Shown: in pieces, positions 1 to 6,256 of the stretch
How positions within the stretch are numbered: the stretch's first letter is position 1
How the letters are laid out: each line of letters begins with the position of its first letter
Source of the DNA: Enterococcus columbae DSM 7374 = ATCC 51263
GTDB lineage: Bacteria > Bacillota > Bacilli > Lactobacillales > Enterococcaceae
Length of the DNA: 64,000 bases
Assembly (NCBI RefSeq): GCF_000406925.1
Contig: NZ_KE136347.1
Span: 794,913 to 858,912, forward strand
Reading direction: 5' to 3'
Position numbers and translations under genes: made by a program
The notes under the pieces: model-generated
The model's input: the letters and a program-made list of their open reading frames with translations, nothing else
Databases searched by the model: none
Told to the model about the DNA's origin: nothing

Positions 1-262
1 AAAAAACCAAAGAAACGAAAATGTAGAAGAAAATCTGCTTAAAACCTTTCCTCAATCGCCCACACATTGTAACAGATGGCTTTATCAGCTGTGCAAGGGC
101 TACGCAAGTGGACAAGTCCACCCTTGCACAGCTCCAGCCACCTGTTCGTGTATAAGCGTCGATTGAAAAAAGAAAAGAAAATAAAAAAAGAGAGAAAGCA
201 TTCATAAAATAACTTTCTCTCTAATCGACTTAATTGCCAACAACACTACTTGACAAAGAGCC
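1..262 (+). mobile_element. ISL3-family element, right-end fragment
   Basis: This stretch is nearly identical to 5381-5642, the 3' end of the full ISL3-like element further right, with a handful of substitutions. It holds the last transposase codons (stop near 40), a strong hairpin and the terminal inverted repeat ending in AGAGCC at 262. The rest of this copy lies left of the window, so its integrity is unknown. It has the same orientation as the second copy, so the two could recombine or act as a composite element around 263-3927. Confidence 0.85.
87..133. repeat. Perfect hairpin inside the IS 3' region
   Basis: A 13-base arm AGCTGTGCAAGGG at 87-99 pairs perfectly with CCCTTGCACAGCT at 121-133, with an inner TGGAC/GTCCA pairing. 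It lies between the transposase stop and the terminal repeat. In the second IS copy (5467-5513) the right arm carries two substitutions. It may be a transcription terminator or part of the transposition end. Confidence 0.7.
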
Positions 263-306
263 CCCTTTTGAGGCTAAATCACTTTGCCCTATAACATAGT
301 AAAGAC

Positions 307-350
307 CTTGTAGTATTGATAGTATATCCAAAATATATTATTACTACAAG
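307..350 (-). terminator. Possible terminator after the seven-gene operon
   Basis: CTTGTAGTA at 307-315 pairs with TACTACAAG at 342-350, with further A/T pairing between the arms. It sits directly after the last gene of the leftward operon (stop at 360). There is no clean T-run, so it may be a weak terminator or an mRNA-end hairpin. Confidence 0.4.
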
Positions 351-359
351 ATAAATTTA

Positions 360-947
360 CTATTCATCGATAATATCTTTCTTGAAGATTGGCTTCCTAT
401 TTTTCTTCTCTTCTTCGTATTTTTTTATTTTCTCTAATTGTTCTTCATAGCAATCATCACACAAAACTATTCTCCATCTTAATGGTCTTGTTTCACCTTT
501 TGATCCACAATGGCAACATACTTCTAAAGACTTCCTTTCGTACCTTTTAACAATATCCGATATTTCAGACGCAATGGTATTATCATCAGATGGATATAAA
601 CGTATACCTTCACCACCTATACCATCAATACCATGAATTGCTTGCCTATGATTTTTATCGATACTGAAATAAAACTTCAAAGCACTCCATTTTTCTTTGC
701 ACTGCTCGACAATTAAACCAGGTTCTTCTCCATGTTCTTCATAGCATTTATAGATTTCTTGCATCATAGGTTCAATAAGTAATTTTAACCATATCAGTGA
801 AATTCCTTCAAATCCCCAGTTCTCATATATGGTCAAGTTATTGTCCCACTCATGAAACTTCGATTTAAACTTTGGCCTTTTTAATATTGGATACTTTTCT
901 TGAAGCATGGTATCATATTCTTCATATTCTTTTTCTTTATTGTCCAA
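360..947 (-). CDS. Hypothetical protein with C-terminal zinc-ribbon-like Cys motif
   Basis: About 195 residues, function not recognised. The first half is rich in aromatic and charged residues. Near the C-terminus there is a CCHCGS motif followed about 20 residues later by CDDC, which looks like a treble-clef or zinc-ribbon site, and then a lysine/glutamate-rich helix. The open frame runs up to a GTG at 971. I chose the TTG at 947 because AAGGAGG lies six bases before it and it falls 11 bases after the stop of the upstream gene. It is the last gene of the leftward operon controlled from 3345-3373. Zinc binding is inferred from the cysteines only. Confidence 0.65.
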   Translation of the reverse strand: MDNKEKEYEEYDTMLQEKYPILKRPKFKSKFHEWDNNLTIYENWGFEGISLIWLKLLIEPMMQEIYKCYEEHGEEPGLIVEQCKEKWSALKFYFSIDKNHRQAIHGIDGIGGEGIRLYPSDDNTIASEISDIVKRYERKSLEVCCHCGSKGETRPLRWRIVLCDDCYEEQLEKIKKYEEEKKNRKPIFKKDIIDE

Positions 948-958
948 ATTAATCCTCC

Positions 959-1450
959 TTAAAGCTTCCACATTTCAGTTATAAATGTTTTAGCCTCATA
1001 ATAATCTTTCTTACCATTAGCTACATCTAATATTATAGTAAATAAATCCTCATAATATTGAATCGTTGTTTCAAATTCACTAATAACTATATCTGGATAT
1101 TTTTCTACCCAATCATATGTAAAGCGAAGTGATATTGCTATGTCCTCATAGTCATCCAGGTACATTCTTCCACAAGAACTCTTTGAAACCCAATTTATAA
1201 AATTAATGGTTTTAAGAATATCTATATATTCTAATTCATCATAATCAAGCTTTACTACTCTTGGTGAGATAAATGTAAGTATATCCAGCCAATTTTCTTC
1301 AAAAAGCATTGAACTTTGTAATTCATAGCAATTTGAATCCATTTTGAACGTTAAATGTATCTCATTTATCTGTGTTCTCTCTTCTTTATAAATATATCTG
1401 AAGTTTCTTAATCGTTCTTTGATTTTTTTCATAGCAGTAGCTCTATTCAT
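959..1450 (-). CDS. YbjN-like hypothetical protein
   Basis: 163 residues, acidic and rich in aromatics, with no signal peptide or membrane segment. The alternating strand/helix pattern and a central stretch around SSCGRMYLDD followed by a long helix resemble YbjN/type III chaperone-like folds. The similarity is weak and judged by eye. The ATG at 1450 is preceded by GGAGGG about 10 bases upstream, within the tail of the small membrane-protein gene. It is the sixth gene of the leftward operon. No catalytic motif was found, so a binding or chaperone role is only a guess. Confidence 0.6.
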   Translation of the reverse strand: MNRATAMKKIKERLRNFRYIYKEERTQINEIHLTFKMDSNCYELQSSMLFEENWLDILTFISPRVVKLDYDELEYIDILKTINFINWVSKSSCGRMYLDDYEDIAISLRFTYDWVEKYPDIVISEFETTIQYYEDLFTIILDVANGKKDYYEAKTFITEMWKL

Positions 1451-1465
1451 ATATGGTATGCCCTC

Positions 1466-1639
1466 CTATAAAAATGAACATATAAGCAGTAATACAAGAT
1501 CCACCCCTAACAAAATAAAAGCAAAGTGAATTTTTCTATTTATCTCACAATATTTTGGATCGGATTTCAATAATTTGTTGAACTGCTTTTTCTTATAATC
1601 CTTAATGCTAATAATATTATTTGTCATATCTTTTATCAT
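1466..1639 (-). CDS. Small single-pass membrane protein
   Basis: A 57-residue reading frame, begun by an ATG that overlaps the stop of the EEP-fold gene (ATGA arrangement), so the two are probably translationally coupled. A second in-frame ATG lies four codons in. The N-terminal half is basic and lysine-rich. The C-terminal 20 residues (FAFILLGVDLVLLLICSFL region) form one hydrophobic segment, which suggests a tail-anchored or single-pass protein. The stop at 1466 lies just before the Shine-Dalgarno of the next gene. No family is recognised. Confidence 0.6.
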   Translation of the reverse strand: MIKDMTNNIISIKDYKKKQFNKLLKSDPKYCEINRKIHFAFILLGVDLVLLLICSFL

Positions 1640-2373
1640 GCTACTTCTACAGATATATATGGATGATCTGAGTAAGAAAGAGCATCATTATTTACAGAAT
1701 AGTTTCTAGGTTTTAAGATCTCACGTGCCTCTCGTGAAAAGAGAACATGATCTATCGTCTTATTATCAAATGTACTTACAGGAGCAAATCCCTCTACAAG
1801 CTCATAATATCCTAGTGTTTCAGTTAAATATTTAATATTTTCACCACTACTAAGCTCCTGGAGATCCCCCATAACAATAGTAGGTATTCTTCTATATTCT
1901 TCAGATTCAAGTAACTCTTTTATCTCTTTCCATAATTTTCTTGAAAGATTTTCTCTATTTTCACGCAAATGCGGTTTTAAGATAGCTGTTTGCACCATAT
2001 ATACATTAATTATTCGAATAGGAGTTTTATCTTCATCTTCTCCCAACAAATAGACATCAACAACATTTAATCTATTAGGCAAGCAACAATTTACATTTTG
2101 AATCGTATATTTTATTCCATCTTTGATAATAAGAAGATTCTGTAAACTGCGTGGGTGACTAACGTTGTCAAAGTTTGGTTTTACTACTGAGTATTCCCCG
2201 CCTAACATTTTATCCAAGTTAGAAATCAAGGTTTGATGTGATGCATGCTCATTTATAGCCAAAATTACGGGTTCTTCATTTTTAACCTTTTCAACTAAAT
2301 ATTCTTGCTTTTCACTGAATTTCATGTCATATACTGGTTTCCAAAAATTCATATTACAAAATCCTATGTTCAT
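1636..2373 (-). CDS. Endonuclease/exonuclease/phosphatase-fold protein
   Basis: About 245 residues of the EEP (DNase I-like) superfamily, which covers nucleases and lipid or protein phosphatases. Visible landmarks in order are an N-terminal NIGFCNMNFW strand, AINEHA with the metal-binding Glu, VMGDLQE (usually GDFN), TIDHVLFS, and the terminal SDHPYISVEV with the catalytic Asp-His. The usual Asn of GDFN is replaced, so activity may be unusual. The frame stays open to 2460, but I chose the ATG at 2373 because GAAGGAG lies nine bases before it and a strong hairpin lies within the extension. It is the fourth gene of the leftward operon. The substrate is unknown. Confidence 0.75.
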   Translation of the reverse strand: MNIGFCNMNFWKPVYDMKFSEKQEYLVEKVKNEEPVILAINEHASHQTLISNLDKMLGGEYSVVKPNFDNVSHPRSLQNLLIIKDGIKYTIQNVNCCLPNRLNVVDVYLLGEDEDKTPIRIINVYMVQTAILKPHLRENRENLSRKLWKEIKELLESEEYRRIPTIVMGDLQELSSGENIKYLTETLGYYELVEGFAPVSTFDNKTIDHVLFSREAREILKPRNYSVNNDALSYSDHPYISVEVA

Positions 2374-2404
2374 ATTTGATCTCTCCTTCAACTCTTTATA
2401 ATAA

Positions 2405-2433
2405 TTCCAGGAAGCTTTATATGCTTCCTGGAA
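2405..2433 (-). repeat. Perfect intra-operon hairpin
   Basis: TTCCAGGAAGC at 2405-2415 and GCTTCCTGGAA at 2423-2433 form an 11-base-pair stem with a 7-base loop. It stands between the acidic peptide gene and the EEP gene. It could be an attenuator, an RNA-processing site or a partial terminator that sets the ratio of the first genes to the last ones. A T-run is not evident on the minus strand. Confidence 0.75.
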
Positions 2434-2444
2434 ACAACCATTAT

Positions 2445-2570
2445 TTAATCCCAATAACAATCAATAGCCTCTTCTAAGTCTGCGGCTGCATCTGGAGCAT
2501 TTGGGTCAATTCCAAACATTTCGAATAAAATAAATTCTTTCTCATCTTCTTCAAACATAAAATCTTCCAT
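2445..2570 (-). CDS. Very acidic 41-residue peptide
   Basis: A short frame starting with ATG at 2570, with AAAGGTGG eight bases upstream. The product is about one third Asp/Glu, with a middle segment FGIDPNAPDAAADLEEA. It begins 18 bases after the stop of the 150-residue gene and ends just before the hairpin. The good ribosome site and spacing argue for a real gene. Such acidic peptides can act as nucleic-acid mimics or inhibitors, but here that is speculation. Confidence 0.55.
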   Translation of the reverse strand: MEDFMFEEDEKEFILFEMFGIDPNAPDAAADLEEAIDCYWD

Positions 2571-2588
2571 AAACAATTTCCACCTTTC

Positions 2589-3041
2589 TTAATCTGCTAA
2601 TGTTTTCGTATATTTTTTAATTTTCTTTGGCTCCGTAAGATAAGGACCTATTTCATTTATATTTGTCATAAAAGAACTAAATAACTTTCTCATACCAGCT
2701 TTTTCCTTCATTCCGAAACCATAAAGGACATCATCTTCGCCAGAATAAACTGTGCCCAATGCAGTTGTTGACTCGTATCCAAGAATAATAGCATCTACTA
2801 TCTTGTTATCGGAATCAATCTTTAAGTTAAGGGTAAACATTGGGTCAAAGACAATATCATCATTAATAGTCGAACATATTCCTATTAAAATTCTTTTATC
2901 CTCACCATCTATATATTCAACTTCTAAATCTAGCTTCCACCAATTTCTAGGGTTAGAAGTTGTTATAGTTCCACCATATTCCCCTAAAACATTAAATATC
3001 TTCTGTAGCTGATTTATAGACTTTTTTGTTGCTAAAACCAT
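2589..3041 (-). CDS. Hypothetical protein, second gene of the RHH-controlled operon
   Basis: 150 residues, soluble. The pattern is an N-terminal helix, then alternating strands (WWKLDLEVEYIDG, ILIGICSTI, DPMFTLNLKID, KIVDAIILGYES) and a basic C-terminal tail. The beta-rich core has the layout of small DUF6908-like proteins on Gram-positive mobile elements, but this is only a visual impression. GAGGAG precedes the ATG at 3041. No catalytic residues can be assigned. Confidence 0.6.
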   Translation of the reverse strand: MVLATKKSINQLQKIFNVLGEYGGTITTSNPRNWWKLDLEVEYIDGEDKRILIGICSTINDDIVFDPMFTLNLKIDSDNKIVDAIILGYESTTALGTVYSGEDDVLYGFGMKEKAGMRKLFSSFMTNINEIGPYLTEPKKIKKYTKTLAD

Positions 3042-3100
3042 ACTCTTATTCTCCTCTAAATATTGCTGGGATATTCCCCTCCCAGCTGGGGTGATTCATA

Positions 3101-3283
3101 TTAGCGAATCCTAGTTACTACACCATTAGATATATCAATAAATGAATGCGTTTTTGCACCCCCAAGGCTCCCACACGCTTTCTGCACTGCATATGGATCA
3201 TTTGGCATACTTGCCACCATTGCACTGATGACATCTGCTACACTCATTGACATACCCTTAGCTGTTAGAACTTTACCGATCAT
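3101..3283 (-). CDS. 60-residue hypothetical protein, first gene of operon
   Basis: The start at 3283 has a strong AAGGAGG site, and this is the gene nearest the promoter at 3345-3373. The product has an N-terminal amphipathic or alanine/serine-rich helix (VADVISAMVASM), one cysteine in KACGSLGG and a short C-terminal strand region ending in Arg. It has no signal peptide. It is not recognised as a bacteriocin or antitoxin, but its small size and first position would fit a peptide effector, antitoxin or trigger. Confidence 0.6.
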   Translation of the reverse strand: MIGKVLTAKGMSMSVADVISAMVASMPNDPYAVQKACGSLGGAKTHSFIDISNGVVTRIR

Positions 3284-3308
3284 AAAAAGATCCTCCTTAA
3301 ATAATTTT

Positions 3309-3322
3309 GATATCTAGATATC
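3309..3322. promoter_or_regulatory. Palindromic operator, leftward operon side
   Basis: GATATCTAGATATC is a perfect 14-base palindrome. It lies downstream of the leftward promoter's -10 box and upstream of the ribosome site of the first gene. The core TATCTAGATA is identical to that of the palindrome at 3439-3452. Confidence 0.7.
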
Positions 3323-3344
3323 GTATTAATATCTTCATATCGTT

Positions 3345-3373
3345 ATAATAGCTCCATTCTTCCTTATTGTCAA
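3345..3373 (-). promoter_or_regulatory. Promoter of the leftward seven-gene operon
   Basis: On the minus strand TTGACA (3368-3373) and TATTAT (3345-3350) are separated by exactly 17 bases. This is a near-consensus housekeeping promoter aimed at the gene starting at 3283. Extra half-sites resembling ATATC lie around it. Confidence 0.75.
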
Positions 3374-3409
3374 TACTATTTTTATATCTAGTTATCCTTT
3401 TAATATCTG

Positions 3410-3438
3410 TTGATTTTTTCTCAGCTAACTACTATAAT
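3410..3438 (+). promoter_or_regulatory. Promoter of the RHH regulator gene
   Basis: TTGATT at 3410-3415 and TATAAT at 3433-3438 with 17-base spacing, directed toward the gene starting at 3469. Confidence 0.75.
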
Positions 3439-3452
3439 AATATCTAGATATT
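3439..3452. promoter_or_regulatory. Palindromic operator, regulator side
   Basis: AATATCTAGATATT is a perfect palindrome directly after the TATAAT box and before the ribosome site of the regulator gene. Binding here would block transcription, so autorepression is likely. Confidence 0.7.
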
Positions 3453-3468
3453 AAACGGAGGAATTGAT

Positions 3469-3891
3469 ATGCAGATAAACATAAAAATGTCAAAAGAACT
3501 TTTAGACTATGCTCCAATATTAAGAAATAATTATTTCGGAAACAGCTCTTCAAAAGAATATAGGGATTCTTTTGTATTTGCACGTGCTATAGATGATTTT
3601 AATTCATCACCTCAAGTACTAACAGACTACATAAACTCAGATGACAACTTAACTATTCAAAAAATGATTAGTTTACGCCAAAACACATATGACAAATTGC
3701 TGTCTTTATCAAAAACACTAGACTGTTCCGTAGCCAGCATCTACAGAGCAATTATTCAATATACCAATGATAACTTGGAAGCAAAAAAAGATGATACAAC
3801 TAATCAAGAACTACTTCTTAAAATTTCATTACTAGAAAAACAACTATTTGATTGTCAGCAAACGCTTGCAGCTATAAAAGAATATATGTAG
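3469..3891 (+). CDS. Ribbon-helix-helix type transcriptional regulator
   Basis: 140 residues. The middle part (about 62-100) has a short strand ISLRQNT followed by two helices with the turn LDCSVASIYRAII, as in ribbon-helix-helix DNA-binding proteins. The C-terminus is a heptad-rich helix (LLLKISLLEKQLFDCQQTL) suited to dimer or tetramer formation. GGAGG precedes the ATG. It is divergent from the seven-gene operon, and matching TATCTAGATA palindromes sit at both promoters, so it probably represses both units. Fold assignment is from motif reading only. Confidence 0.7.
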   Translation: MQINIKMSKELLDYAPILRNNYFGNSSSKEYRDSFVFARAIDDFNSSPQVLTDYINSDDNLTIQKMISLRQNTYDKLLSLSKTLDCSVASIYRAIIQYTNDNLEAKKDDTTNQELLLKISLLEKQLFDCQQTLAAIKEYM

Positions 3892-3927
3892 CCCTCAAAA
3901 ATAATAATTATTAATAATCAAAATCTA

Positions 3928-5642
3928 GGGTCTATGATATTTAGTGTTGTTACTCAAATGGAGGATAACACTAAATATCTTTTTTTATAATCATAATAAT
4001 AGAAAAAGACATCTGTTTCCTCTATAATTAAGTCGCTTAAAACCATTAAGGAGTGAAACAAGATGTCTTTACTAAATAATATCAAAAAAAACTGTCCAAG
4101 TACAACTACTTTTATCAAAAAACTTCTTTCTATTAAAGATGATAATATTACTTTCCCTACTTATACGGATGCACTTTCTGAAGAGGAAGTACATGGTGTT
4201 CCTTCTAAAGTCTTTTCCGGCTTACTCTCATACCCTGAAAATCCATACTGTTGCCCTAAATATGGGGGAATTGGTTCCGTCATTAAACATACGCCCAAAG
4301 CTAGCCTAATTCAAATGATTCCCTATCAAAATGTTCCCACTTATCTTCGTTTATACAAGCAGCGATACCGTTGTAAAGATTGCGAGCATACTTTCAGCGC
4401 TACGACAAAGATCGTTGATGAAAATTGCTACATTTCAAAAGCGTTGAAATTCGCTATTCTTAATGATTTAAAGCAGAAATGTTCTATGACCGATATTGCT
4501 AATCGTTACTTCGTTTCCACTAAAACGGTTGAACGTATCCTGAAGTCCTACACTTATGAGGTGAACCCTTATACCTACCAACTACCTGAATGCCTATTGG
4601 TTGATGAATTCAAAGGAACGAGAGATTATCATACAAAATTATGCTTTATTTTTAGTGATGGAGAAACTGGGAAAATCATTGATATTCTCAATGATCGTAG
4701 GAATTTTGCGATTAAAGACTATTTTCTGCACTTTAGCTTGGAAAACCGATGCCGTGTGAAATATGTGGTAATGGATATGAATGCCTCTTATCCTTATGCT
4801 ATCAAAGAAATATTTCCTAATGCAGAAATTATCATTGATCGTTTCCATATTGTCCAACAATTGACTCGTGCTTTGAATAATAAACGAATTCAAGTAATGA
4901 ATGAACAAAAAAAATAAGGAATCTCGTCACTATACGAAATTAAAAAGATATTGGAAATTCGTTTTAACCTACGAGGATAATCTGGATTACGAGAAACGTT
5001 CACAGTACCCATTATTCGATAAAAAATTCGTCACTCAAACAGAAGTCGTAGATACCTTACTTTCATTTGACGAAGGCTTCAAGCAATGTTACGAGATTTA
5101 TCAAAGTCTGCTTGGACACTTTCATAAAAAAGAATACAACAAATTTTTTGATATACTCTATAACTTACCTCAAAACTTAGATAAAAAATTTAAAAAGTCA
5201 ATTAAATACTTAACCAAACAAACTCGTAATGTAAAGAATGCTCTAAAACTACCTTATTCAAACGGAAAACTAGAAGGTAAAAATAATTTAATCAAAGTCT
5301 TTCAACGAGTTGCTTTTGGATTTAGAAACTTTGGAAATATGCGAAGAAGAATCTTTTTATACGAAGAAAATTGGCAAACGAAAAAACCAAAGAAACGAAA
5401 ATGTAGAAGAAAAACTGCTTAAAACCTTTCCTCAATCGCCCACACATTGTAACAGATGGCTTTATCAGCTGTGCAAGGGCTACGCAAGTGGACAAGTCCA
5501 CCCTTGAACACCTCCAGCCACCTGTTCGTACATAAGCGTCGATTGAAAAAAGAAAAGAAAATAAAAAAAGAGAGAAAGCATTCATAAAATAACTTCCTCT
5601 CCAATTGACTTAATTGCCAACAACACTACTTGACAAAGAGCC
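3928..5642 (+). mobile_element. ISL3-family insertion sequence
   Basis: About 1715 bases bounded by imperfect inverted repeats: GGGTCTATGATATTTAGTG on the left at 3928, and on the right the complement of GGCTCTTTGTCAAGTAGTG ending at 5642, both followed by TTGTT. It carries one transposase of ISL3 type, broken by a frameshift. Eight-base target duplications typical of the family are not visible (AAAATCTA on the left, AGTATTAT on the right). This suggests rearrangement next to the element. Confidence 0.85.
4063..5422 (+). pseudogene. ISL3-family transposase, frameshifted
   Basis: Two overlapping frames (284 residues from 4063, then a second frame read to 5422) together make one ISL3 DDE transposase of about 452 residues. 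The N-terminal zinc site is altered: CPKY stands where CPxC is expected, followed by an intact RCKDCEH. Further on come a helix-turn-helix (ANRYFVSTKTVERIL), the catalytic VDEF and VVMDMNASY acidic motifs, and the C-terminal KLEGKNNLIK. The shift occurs in a run of eight A at 4907-4914; removing one A restores the frame. This may be a real inactivating change, a sequencing error, or slippage. The lost zinc cysteine favours decay. Confidence 0.8.
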
Positions 5643-5644
5643 AG

Positions 5645-5731
5645 TATTATTCTACCAAATCTACTATGGACGAACTTTATCAAATACGAAAGAACTATGG
5701 AATTTATATGGATAAGGAGATGGAGAGATAA
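5645..5731 (+). pseudogene. C-terminal gene fragment cut by the IS
   Basis: Immediately after the IS right end a frame without a start reads 28 codons to a TAA at 5729-5731, with MDELYQIRKNYGIYMDKEMER at its end. It looks like the tail of a gene whose 5' part was removed by IS insertion or deletion. The parent gene is not recognised. Confidence 0.4.
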
Positions 5732-5749
5732 AATAATTTTTCTCTCCAT
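5717..5749. terminator. Probable bidirectional terminator
   Basis: ATGGAGAGA (5720-5728) pairs with TCTCTCCAT (5741-5749) around an A/T-rich loop, extended by GAGA/TCTC with a one-base bulge. It lies between the gene fragment ending at 5731 and the convergent thsB gene. Confidence 0.55.
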
Positions 5750-5758
5750 TCTCATTTA

Positions 5759-6256
5759 TTACCAAGTAGACGGTTTGTGCTCAATGCCATATTCGATCAA
5801 ATCTTCTATGTTATCCTTAATATCATTGTAAACATATTTACTTGATGCATAACTCGAATCAAAACATTTAACATACTTAGAAAGTTTCTCTCCTTCTAAT
5901 GTCAAATAATCAAATGGATTATTCCCCTTATCATCTTGTTCACCTGATGAATTCTCTAATTTATGAATATAGATTCCTACAATTCCTTTATTTAACTCAT
6001 ATGCTTTTTTTATTTCATAATTTATCCATTTTCTATTTGCAGTCTTTTCTCCGATTAAAACCACTAAACATGAACGCTTATTTAATTGTTCATCAATCCA
6101 TTCTTTGATTTTACTGTCTGTTTTTTCTTTTACTTCCTCCCAATCATTATCAGAAAAAGTAGAGCTGCTATCCACCTTTCCCATATTGCGTACCTGTCCT
6201 GCTCTCCAATTATCATTGTCATAATGAAAACTGAAAAATACTTGCCTTTTTGACAT
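5759..6256 (-). CDS. thsB: Thoeris ThsB, TIR-domain cyclic ADP-ribose signal synthase
   Basis: 165 residues with a single TIR-like domain. The opening KRQVFFSFHYDND, the segment VVLIGEKTANRKWINYEI with the presumed catalytic Glu, and NPFDYL match the ThsB family known from Bacillus type I Thoeris. In that system ThsB senses phage infection and makes a cyclic ADP-ribose isomer that activates ThsA. The ATG follows the thsA stop with no gap, and the Shine-Dalgarno AAGGAGG lies in the end of thsA, so the pair is one operon. It is somewhat shorter than the Bacillus protein at the C-terminus. Confidence 0.9.
   Translation of the reverse strand: MSKRQVFFSFHYDNDNWRAGQVRNMGKVDSSSTFSDNDWEEVKEKTDSKIKEWIDEQLNKRSCLVVLIGEKTANRKWINYEIKKAYELNKGIVGIYIHKLENSSGEQDDKGNNPFDYLTLEGEKLSKYVKCFDSSYASSKYVYNDIKDNIEDLIEYGIEHKPSTW

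Noticed and set aside
2752-3012. Plus-strand ORF of 86 residues
   Set aside because: It lies antisense to the 150-residue gene, has no ribosome site and looks like a shadow frame.
3101-3283. Bacteriocin precursor
   Set aside because: No double-glycine leader processing site, no export or immunity genes beside it; the GG in GSLGG is too near the C-terminus.
5310-5604. Short ORFs on both strands across the IS tail
   Set aside because: They run through the transposase end, the hairpin and the terminal repeat, without ribosome sites.
3920-5650. Eight-base target duplication around the ISL3 element
   Set aside because: Left flank AAAATCTA and right flank AGTATTAT do not match, so simple recent insertion is not supported.
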